From assembly GCA_002319815.1 (NCBI GenBank), contig DCFR01000065.1:548-64547 (forward strand): DNA of 64,000 bases, read 5' to 3'. The first letter of the stretch is position 1, and every line of letters starts with the position of its first letter. The translations under genes were made by a program, and so were the position numbers. Below are positions 26,252-32,745 of the stretch, piece by piece. This DNA is from Megamonas sp. UBA1799. Lineage in GTDB: Bacteria > Bacillota > Negativicutes > Selenomonadales > Selenomonadaceae. The notes beneath the pieces were generated by a model. The model made no database searches. It saw only the letters and a program-made list of their open reading frames with translations, and was not told the origin of the DNA.

Positions 26252-26908
26252 TCATGGTTCATCGGGAATCGTCAGGTTATCACGCAGGGAAGCAACTTCG
26301 CCGGCGGTAAAAAGTCCGACCGGGGATTCCACAATCATGGTTTCTTCCAACCGTCGACTTTGTTCTTCCTGCACTTCAGAAATTTGCTGCGAAGGGTCGG
26401 CGGCGGCCCGGGTGCGGCGAATCGTCTGCTGCTGAGCGGCGGCGTACGCCTGCGTTTTTTGGATGATTGCCAGCACGAGATCGTAGTTTTCTCCCTCCAG
26501 CGACGGCGGCGGAGTCAGCCGGGTAATGGCATCGTTCAACTGCGTCGAGGCTTTTTCCAGCTGCTGCAGCCGCAGCCAGGTTGTCTGTATGCTGATGTTG
26601 TCCGCTTTAAAATCCGCCAGAATCCGGTGATACTGCTGCCAGTTGTGATCCAGTTGATCAATGTCTTTTTTGTAATCCGTATACCAGCTGGCAAAAATCT
26701 GCTGTTGTTGCAGCAGTGCATATTTTTCACTGTCATCCATGGCCGGCGTGCTGGTGGTTTGGGAACTGACAATCATGCCGGTAAAGATGCCGGCGGCGGC
26801 AACGGTCAGGCAAAATAGATAAAAAGCGCGCCGATTGGGAAAATAGCGGCGCAGAAAATACAGCAGTCCAAGAATCAATGGGATAAGCGCATATTTCAGG
26901 ACAGTCAT
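26252..26908 (-). CDS. Unknown membrane protein with coiled-coil extracytoplasmic region
   Basis: I do not recognise this protein of about 218 residues. It shows two N-terminal hydrophobic helices (about residues 3-20 and 30-50), then a Gln-rich, mostly helical region with heptad-like spacing to about residue 190 and a short hydrophilic tail. It may be anchored by its N-terminus with the rest outside. Start ATG 26908 follows AAAGGAGG. It is likely co-transcribed with yigZ, 26 bp downstream. No catalytic motif was seen. Confidence 0.7.
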   Translation of the reverse strand: MTVLKYALIPLILGLLYFLRRYFPNRRAFYLFCLTVAAAGIFTGMIVSSQTTSTPAMDDSEKYALLQQQQIFASWYTDYKKDIDQLDHNWQQYHRILADFKADNISIQTTWLRLQQLEKASTQLNDAITRLTPPPSLEGENYDLVLAIIQKTQAYAAAQQQTIRRTRAAADPSQQISEVQEEQSRRLEETMIVESPVGLFTAGEVASLRDNLTIPDEP

Positions 26909-26982
26909 GCTGTGGCCTCCTTTAGTCAATGTATTCCTGTTTATATTTTACCATAAACTGCCGGAGAAGGCCGTCTTTTTTC

Positions 26983-27011
26983 TTGTTCCGGCAGCGCAAG
27001 CCTGCTATACT
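26983..27011 (+). promoter_or_regulatory. Promoter of the BacA-like ABC transporter gene
   Basis: TTGTTC (26983-26988), 17 bp, TATACT (27006-27011), about 45 bp before the start codon. Confidence 0.65.
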
Positions 27012-27055
27012 TGAGATATTCTCAGGATATTCCGGAGGGACGGAGACGATATAAA

Positions 27056-28774
27056 ATGAAGAAAAATTTTTTGCGGGCGTTTTGGACGCTGCTGCGGGGC
27101 TATTGGACGTCCGAACAGCGGCTGGCGGCGTGTGGGCTTCTGGCGGCAGTGGTTGCGTTAAATTTTGCGGCGGTTTATCTGTTGGTGCAGCTCAACAGCT
27201 GGTACAATGAGTTTTATAATGCGCTGCAGGTATATGCGGTCGAACAGTTTTGGCCGCTGATTGGCAAGTTTGCCGGGTTAGCATTTTTATATATTGCTAT
27301 TGCGGTTTATGCCATTTATCTGCAGCAGATTCTGCAGCTTCGCTGGCGGACCTGGATGACGGACCGCTATCTGGCGAACTGGATGAAGAATCAGGCGTAC
27401 TATCGGCTGCAGGTGCTGGGTCGTGATATGGACAACCCGGATCAGCGTATTCAGGAAGATATCAATCAGTTTGTGACGCTGACGCTGTCGATTCTGCTGG
27501 GGCTATTAAAGCAGCTGACGACGCTGGCGGCCTTTGCGGTGGTACTCTGGAATCTCTCCGGGGTTCTTGAGGTTCCGGTGGGCGGGCGCACGTTTCAGGT
27601 GTATGGGTATATGCTTTGGTTTTCTCTTTTATACTCTATTGTCGGAACCTGGCTGGCGCATCGGGTCGGACGGAAACTGATCGGCCTCGATTATGAGCAG
27701 CAGCGCTATGAAGCGGATTTCCGTTTTTCAATGACGCGGGTGCGGGAAAACAGTGAAAGCATTGCTTTTTACGGCGGGGAACAGCCGGAACAGGCGGGAT
27801 TCAAGGCGCGTTTTGCTCAGGTTATACAAAATTACTGGGGCATCATGCGGCAGATGAAGTTCCTCAATTATTACGCTAATTGCTATGCGCAGCTGGCGAT
27901 CATTGCGCCGCTGGTGCTGGCTGCGCCGCGTTATTTTGCCGGGGCGATGGCGCTGGGCGGTCTCATGCAGACCATCAGCGCTTTTGGCCGGGTGCAGGAT
28001 GCCCTGTCGTATTTTGTGACGGTGTATGATAGTATTGCCCAGCTTATCGCGGTGATTCATCGTCTTACGGGCTTTACGCAGCATTTGGAAGAGGTTGGCG
28101 GGCTGCATACAGATGTTGAATTGGTTCGCAGTGAGGGCGAGGACCTGCTGGTGGAAAATGTCAGCGTTGCTTTGCCTGATGGGCGTAAGCTGCTGGGAAA
28201 TTGTACGTTGTCTCTGCCTTGCGGCAGCCGGGTTTTGGTGACCGGGGCTTCGGGCTGCGGCAAAAGCACGCTGCTGCGGACTTTAGCCGGTCTTTGGCCG
28301 TTTGGGTCCGGCCGGGTATCGGTGCCGCGCGGCTGCCGGGTTCTTTTTTTGCCGCAGCGTCCCTATTTGCCGCTGGGCAGTCTGCGCGACGCGATCTGGT
28401 ATCCTTTAGCCGTGCCGGCGGCAGATGAAGCGCAGCTGCGGATGGTTTTGCAGCTGGTCGGCTTGCCGGAGCTGGCCGGAAAGCTCGATACCGTGGATGA
28501 TTGGAGCCGTATTTTATCGCTCGGCGAGCAGCAGCGCATTGCTTTTGCCCGGATTTTATTGGTTCGCCCCGACTGGGTATTTCTCGATGAAGCAACGTCT
28601 GCTCTGGATGAGCCGCGCGAACGCCAGATGTATGAGGTTTTGCGCCGCGAACTGCCGATGCTCGGCATTGTAAGCGTCGGGCACCGTTCCACATTGTTTT
28701 CCCAGCATAGCCGCGAGCTGCATCTGGCTGGCGGGCAGCAGTGGCAGCTGCGTGATATCATGGATCAGGCATAA
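27056..28774 (+). CDS. BacA/SbmA-like ABC transporter (fused permease and ATPase)
   Basis: The protein of about 572 residues fuses an ABC_membrane_2-type transmembrane domain (about residues 1-330, with ALQVYAVEQFWPLIGKF, WMTDRYLANWMKN and NPDQRIQEDI) to an ATPase domain with Walker A GASGCGKST, signature LSLGEQQRIAFAR and Walker B WVFLDEATSALDE. This is the family of YddA, BacA and mycobacterial Rv1819c. Members transport peptides, bleomycin or vitamin B12, mostly inward. Start ATG lies after CCGGAGGGACGGAG. Direction and substrate are not predictable, although B12 uptake is worth noting near a B12 operon. Confidence 0.88.
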   Translation: MKKNFLRAFWTLLRGYWTSEQRLAACGLLAAVVALNFAAVYLLVQLNSWYNEFYNALQVYAVEQFWPLIGKFAGLAFLYIAIAVYAIYLQQILQLRWRTWMTDRYLANWMKNQAYYRLQVLGRDMDNPDQRIQEDINQFVTLTLSILLGLLKQLTTLAAFAVVLWNLSGVLEVPVGGRTFQVYGYMLWFSLLYSIVGTWLAHRVGRKLIGLDYEQQRYEADFRFSMTRVRENSESIAFYGGEQPEQAGFKARFAQVIQNYWGIMRQMKFLNYYANCYAQLAIIAPLVLAAPRYFAGAMALGGLMQTISAFGRVQDALSYFVTVYDSIAQLIAVIHRLTGFTQHLEEVGGLHTDVELVRSEGEDLLVENVSVALPDGRKLLGNCTLSLPCGSRVLVTGASGCGKSTLLRTLAGLWPFGSGRVSVPRGCRVLFLPQRPYLPLGSLRDAIWYPLAVPAADEAQLRMVLQLVGLPELAGKLDTVDDWSRILSLGEQQRIAFARILLVRPDWVFLDEATSALDEPRERQMYEVLRRELPMLGIVSVGHRSTLFSQHSRELHLAGGQQWQLRDIMDQA

Positions 28775-28808
28775 AAAAACGAGGCGGCAGTGATTGCCTC
28801 CTCGTTTT
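28773..28808. terminator. Bidirectional terminator between the ABC transporter and DeoR genes
   Basis: CGAGGCGGCA pairs with TGCCTCCTCG (one mismatch). It is flanked by A-run and T-run, so it can serve both converging genes. Confidence 0.8.
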
Positions 28809-28819
28809 AGGAATACAGT

Positions 28820-29575
28820 TTAATAAATCAAGCGTATTTTTGCTTTGGCGCAAAAGCGTTCCCAGACCATGTCGGGTTCATTATCGGTTACCAGTGCATG
28901 AATGGCGTCGAAGCCACAGGTCTTTACGAAAGCCTTCTGGTTGAATTTTGAATGGTCGGCCAGCAGGATCAGCTGATGAGACTGATGCAGCATCACCTGT
29001 TTGACGGCATTTTCTTCTTCACTGGACTCCATGACGCCTTGCTCACGGTCCAGTCCCTTGCAGCTTAGGAAGGCAAAGTCGGCATAGTGATCGGACAGCA
29101 TGCTGCAGGCCGACGGTCCGGTCAGCGCCAGCGAATGGGGGCGCAGCGTGCCGCCGCTCGACAGCATTGTGCAGGGCAGATCAGCGCCTTCAATCAGTGC
29201 CCGGGCCGAATTGGTAATAACCGTGATGTCTTTTTTCCCTTTTAACTGTGACAGTAAGGCCAGGCTGGTCGTACTGGCATCTAACATAATCGTCGATCCG
29301 TCCTCAATCAGCTTGGCGGCCTTGGCGGCGATGGTGGTTTTATCCTCGCTGTTGATAAAGCTGCGACGGGCAAAAGAGAGGGCTCCGGCCGTACGTTCGT
29401 TGAGAACTGCTCCACCGTAACTGCGGCGCAGCAAATCCTCATGCTCCAGGCGTTCCAGGTCACGGCGGATGGTTTCTTCCGTTACGTTAAACTCCTGTGC
29501 TAGGTCGGGCACATAAACTTTTTTTTCTGCATTTAGCCGTTCCATGATCCGGCGGCGGCGTTCAATACCAAGCAA
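28820..29575 (-). CDS. DeoR-family transcriptional regulator
   Basis: The protein of about 251 residues has an N-terminal DeoR winged helix (ERRRRIMERL, VPDLAQEFNVTEETIRRDLERLE) and a C-terminal sugar-phosphate sensor domain with ITNSARAL, SSGGTLRP and the late Lys motif LADHSKFNQKAF. Such proteins repress sugar or nucleoside operons until a phosphorylated sugar binds. TTG 29575 (reading MLGIERRRR) is preferred to the GTG at 29584 on ribosome-site spacing. It is divergent from the small membrane gene and may regulate it or the glg operon; that is inference. Confidence 0.92.
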   Translation of the reverse strand: MLGIERRRRIMERLNAEKKVYVPDLAQEFNVTEETIRRDLERLEHEDLLRRSYGGAVLNERTAGALSFARRSFINSEDKTTIAAKAAKLIEDGSTIMLDASTTSLALLSQLKGKKDITVITNSARALIEGADLPCTMLSSGGTLRPHSLALTGPSACSMLSDHYADFAFLSCKGLDREQGVMESSEEENAVKQVMLHQSHQLILLADHSKFNQKAFVKTCGFDAIHALVTDNEPDMVWERFCAKAKIRLIY

Positions 29576-29686
29576 ATAGATCACCTCTGTAAAATTTCAT
29601 TCCGATAGGTTCATTATAGATTATTTTCTTTTTACAAGCAATGGATTATAATAAAAGAGATATTTTGGAGAGAGGAGAAAAGCAGA

Positions 29687-29983
29687 ATGCGTTCACAGTT
29701 TATGTATGAAGATGAGGATGCGGAGCGTACCGAGCCGGCTGCGGCATTGCCGAAACTGACCCGCGGCGCGCTGACCGGCGTCGTTATGGCGGCGGGGATT
29801 TTTGTTTATGGCCTGCGGCAGGGCGATATTCCTGTTATACTGCTGACGTTGTCGTTTCTGCTGTTTATGCTGCGTCCGTTTGTTGTTTGTTTAGCGGGCA
29901 GCCGTGGCAATTCACTCAGTAATATGCTGAAGGGCTTGTCGTTGACCCTGTTTGCCGGAGCTTTGTTGTTGGCTTTTTTATAA
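29687..29983 (+). CDS. Small two- to three-helix membrane protein, unknown
   Basis: This 98-residue protein is not recognised. It has an acidic N-terminus (YEDEDAERTE) and hydrophobic segments at about 27-44, 50-70 and 80-98. GGAGAGAGGAG precedes the ATG and a TATAAT element lies at about 29646-29651. It stands divergently from the DeoR gene and upstream of the glycogen operon, with no clear terminator between. Confidence 0.65.
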   Translation: MRSQFMYEDEDAERTEPAAALPKLTRGALTGVVMAAGIFVYGLRQGDIPVILLTLSFLLFMLRPFVVCLAGSRGNSLSNMLKGLSLTLFAGALLLAFL

Positions 29984-29996
29984 ATTTTTTTCGATA

Positions 29997-30018
29997 AAAG
30001 TTGAATATGTTCAACTTT
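29997..30018. promoter_or_regulatory. Perfect inverted repeat, candidate operator
   Basis: AAAGTTGAA and TTCAACTTT form perfect 9-base arms around TATG, 200 bp upstream of glgC. There is no T-run on either side, so a protein-binding site is more likely than a terminator. The binding protein is unknown. Confidence 0.45.
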
Positions 30019-30130
30019 AGCAGCGGCCTAAAATGATGTCAGAATAAAAAGTGAAATCTTCTGTATTCCGGCAGGAAAAGCCTGGCTGTCTGTAGAAAGT
30101 ACATAGCATAGGAAAAAATATCAATATCAT

Positions 30131-30209
30131 AGGAGAAATGTATGGAGCTGCATATGCTGAACTGAGGAAACAGCTGGATGCGCCTGTCGGGCGGGCGGCT
30201 GTTTCATAG
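30131..30209 (+). other. Possible leader ORF and hairpin upstream of glgC
   Basis: AGGAG at 30131-30135 is followed by two overlapping candidate short ORFs. One (30142-30165) encodes MELHMLN with good ribosome-site spacing. The other (30138-30209) encodes 23 residues and its TAG runs straight into the GGGGGG of the glgC ribosome binding site. A hairpin with arms GAAACAGC (30167-30174) and GCTGTTTC (30198-30205) plus an inner CGCC/GGCG pairing follows the first stop. Together they could control glgC translation, but neither is proven. Confidence 0.35.
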
Positions 30210-30220
30210 GGGGGACTGTT

Positions 30221-31372
30221 ATGAAGACATCATGTCTGGCAATGATTCTGGCCGGCGGGCAAGGAAGCCGTCTGGGGGTTCTGACCAAGAAGATCGCCAA
30301 GCCGGCAGTGCCGTTTGGCGGTAAGTACCGGATTATTGATTTCCCACTGAGCAACTGTGCGAATTCAGGTATTCACCGGGTTGGTGTCCTGACGCAATAC
30401 CGTCCGCTGGAACTGCATAATTATCTGGGCAATGGCAGTGCCTGGGATCTCGACCGCAAGGATGGCGGCGTCTTTATTTTGCCGCCTTATGCACGGGAAA
30501 AAGGAGCGGACTGGTATAGGGGAACGGCAGATGCCATTTATCAGAATCTGAACTTTATTGAGGCGGCCGATCCGGCGTATGTGCTGGTGCTGTCGGGGGA
30601 CCATATCTATACAATGGATTATTCCTGGATGCTTGACGCGCACAAGCAAAACAAGGCTGAAGCGACGATTGGCGTCATTGAGGTTCCCTGGACGGAAGCG
30701 CCGAGATTTGGCATCATGAACATGGATACGGCCGGGCGCATTGTCGATTTTGAGGAGAAGCCGAAAAAGCCGAAGAGTAATTTTGCTTCCATGGGAATTT
30801 ATGTATTTACCACCTCGTTCTTGCAGCGTTATCTGGAGGCCGATGCAAAAAACAGTCATTCCAGCCATGATTTTGGCAAGGATATTATTCCCCGGATGCT
30901 GGCGGATAAGGCGCGGCTTTTCGCGTACTCCTTTGAAGGATATTGGAAGGATGTCGGCACGATTGAAAGCCTCTGGCAAGCGAATATGGATCTTCTACAA
31001 GATAAGCCGCCGTTTGAGATGGATGGCGAATGGCGGATTCATTCCTCCAATTTATCACTGCCGCCGCATTATATGGGGCCTGAGGCTAGGGTTACGTCTT
31101 CATTGGTCAATGAGGGGTCGGTGATTCTGGGCGAAGTGGAAAATTCGGTAATTTTCCCCGGCGTGCGCATCGCGCGGACGGCCCGGGTACACAATTCCGT
31201 GGTGATGCCATTTACGATGATTGGCGAGGGTACGCTGGTAGAGCATGCCATTGTGGCGCAGAACTGCATTATTGCAGGCGGCGCTCAGGTCATCGGCAAG
31301 CCGGGCGCCATAAAGGTTGTGCCCGAAGGGGAGACGGTGTCAGCCGCGGCGAACAACCAGCAGGCAGGCTGA
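30221..31372 (+). CDS. glgC: Glucose-1-phosphate adenylyltransferase, catalytic subunit
   Basis: The 383-residue enzyme makes ADP-glucose, the glycogen precursor. LAGGQGSRLGVLTKK is the nucleotide-binding signature, KPAVPFGGKYRIIDFPLSN the N-terminal effector/substrate region, YRGTADAIYQN and SGDHIYTMDY the catalytic part with the metal-binding Asp, and EEKPKKPKS a sugar-phosphate site. The C-terminus is a left-handed beta helix. It opens the glycogen operon and is followed by glgD, as in Bacillus where both subunits form the enzyme. Confidence 0.96.
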   Translation: MKTSCLAMILAGGQGSRLGVLTKKIAKPAVPFGGKYRIIDFPLSNCANSGIHRVGVLTQYRPLELHNYLGNGSAWDLDRKDGGVFILPPYAREKGADWYRGTADAIYQNLNFIEAADPAYVLVLSGDHIYTMDYSWMLDAHKQNKAEATIGVIEVPWTEAPRFGIMNMDTAGRIVDFEEKPKKPKSNFASMGIYVFTTSFLQRYLEADAKNSHSSHDFGKDIIPRMLADKARLFAYSFEGYWKDVGTIESLWQANMDLLQDKPPFEMDGEWRIHSSNLSLPPHYMGPEARVTSSLVNEGSVILGEVENSVIFPGVRIARTARVHNSVVMPFTMIGEGTLVEHAIVAQNCIIAGGAQVIGKPGAIKVVPEGETVSAAANNQQAG

Positions 31373-31429
31373 GGATGGAAGCCGCAGCTGTTATACTGGC
31401 TGCGACGGAAAAACGGAGTGTGTATAAGC

Positions 31430-32536
31430 GTGAAAAGTGTGATGGGACTGGTTAACCTTCAGAAAAAGGATACCCTGATCAAAGAGCTGACGGAAAATCG
31501 GCCAATTGCGTCGATTCCTTTTGCCGGACGTTATCGGATCATTGATTTTGCTTTGTCGAGCATGGTGAACTCCGGCATTGGCAATGTGGGGGTTTTGCTG
31601 CCGGAAAAGTCGAGGTCGGTGCTGGATCATTTGCGGTCCGGCAAGGACTGGGATCTGGCGCGGCATCATGATGGTCTTTGCTATTTGCCGCCGCCGATAA
31701 CCGATGACGGAACCCAGCCGGGAAACTTGAAGAATTGTTATTATAATCTGGATTTCATCAATCACAGTACGGAAAAGTACATACTGCTGGCGAACGGCAG
31801 CGTGATTTACAATATGGATTTTTCCAATGTGCTGCGCTTTCATCAGAATACCAACGCTGATATTACGATGGTTTATAATGTGGCGTCTCGGGATGATCCA
31901 GGTGCGGGCGTGGTACTGGAGACGGCTGAGAACGGACTGGTGACGGATATTGCGCTGAAACCGGCCATTCGTGAAGATGAGAAGGTATCCATGTGCGTGT
32001 ACCTGATGACCCGGCAGGTTTTTATCGATTTGGTGCGCGACGCTTTTGAACATGGCGGCTGCGATTTCCTGCTGGATGCCGTCATGCGGCAGACAAAAGA
32101 CTATGCAATTTATGGCTATGCCCATGATGGTTATGTCGCCCGGATTACTTCGACGATATCTTACTATCAGGCCAGTATGGATGTCTTGGAGCCGGAAATA
32201 TGGGAAGAACTTTTCCTGCGCCGGGCGTCGGTTTATACCAAAATCAAGGACCGGGCGCCGGTGCAGTATAAGGAGACGGCCCGGGTCACAAATTCGCTGG
32301 TGGCGAATGGCTGCATTGTGCGCGGCGAAGTGGATCACAGTATTTTGTTTCGCGGCGTCGAGATTGAAAAGGGTGTGAAAGTAAAAAACAGCATCATTAT
32401 GCAGTGCTGTGTACTGCAGCAGAATGCGCTGGCCGAAAATGTGATTTGTGATAAGAATGTAGTGATTACGCGGGACAAGTGGCTCAAAGGGGCTCCAAAT
32501 TATCCGCTGATTGTCGGAAAAAATATTGTGATTTGA
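31430..32536 (+). CDS. glgD: GlgD, regulatory subunit of ADP-glucose synthase
   Basis: The protein of about 368 residues aligns with GlgC from FAGRYRIIDFALSSMVNSGI onward, but its N-terminus (MGLVNLQKKDTLIKEL) lacks the GGxGxRL nucleotide loop. GlgD is known to be inactive alone and to raise GlgC activity in the heteromer. GTG 31430 is chosen because it gives the typical MKSVMGLVNL start and has GGAG upstream; a GTG at 31418 or ATG 31442 are alternatives. Confidence 0.92.
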   Translation: MKSVMGLVNLQKKDTLIKELTENRPIASIPFAGRYRIIDFALSSMVNSGIGNVGVLLPEKSRSVLDHLRSGKDWDLARHHDGLCYLPPPITDDGTQPGNLKNCYYNLDFINHSTEKYILLANGSVIYNMDFSNVLRFHQNTNADITMVYNVASRDDPGAGVVLETAENGLVTDIALKPAIREDEKVSMCVYLMTRQVFIDLVRDAFEHGGCDFLLDAVMRQTKDYAIYGYAHDGYVARITSTISYYQASMDVLEPEIWEELFLRRASVYTKIKDRAPVQYKETARVTNSLVANGCIVRGEVDHSILFRGVEIEKGVKVKNSIIMQCCVLQQNALAENVICDKNVVITRDKWLKGAPNYPLIVGKNIVI

Positions 32537-32544
32537 GCATCGAC

Positions 32545-32639
32545 CGCTGCCAATGCGCGCCTTTTACGGCGGGCAAGTGCAACGGTTTTTGTTTTATCTG
32601 CATGACGAACTCGCTGTCAATGCCCGCCTTTACAGGCGG
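32545..32639 (+). repeat. Two degenerate tandem hairpin units between glgD and glgP
   Basis: Units at 32545-32572 and 32612-32639 share CGCTGYCAATGCSCGCC followed by a TTTWAC-like loop and GGCGG. Each can fold as a small CGCC/GGCG hairpin. The second unit is also the start of the longer repeat at 32604-32727. Confidence 0.5.
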
Positions 32640-32727
32640 ATGTAAAGAGCGACTGCGTCCCTGCGTACATTCGGCTGGCGTTTTGGCGGCGTTAAACCGC
32701 TGTCGGAACGAAGTCTTCATTTATGCT
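32604..32727 (+). repeat. Intergenic repeat, copy A (glgP leader)
   Basis: About 125 bp align with a second copy at 52365-52488. Shared blocks include CGCCTTTA, GTAAAGAGCG, ATTCGG, GGCGGYGTTAA, CGCTG and TTCATTTATG. I judge about 70% identity by eye, with a one-base indel that shifts any reading frame, so it is not a conserved protein. Both copies have the same orientation relative to the following gene. Confidence 0.65.
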
Positions 32728-32745
32728 GGTGAAGGGGTGATTCTT

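Noticed and set aside
30001..30030. The 29997-30018 palindrome as a terminator of the small membrane gene
   Set aside because: There is no T-run behind either arm; the T-rich stretch lies before it, so termination is unlikely.
32479..32745. N-terminal extension of GlgP read through from within glgD
   Set aside because: The extension runs over the repeat element, which has a frame-shifting indel in its other copy. TTG 32746 with a good ribosome site gives the family's normal length.
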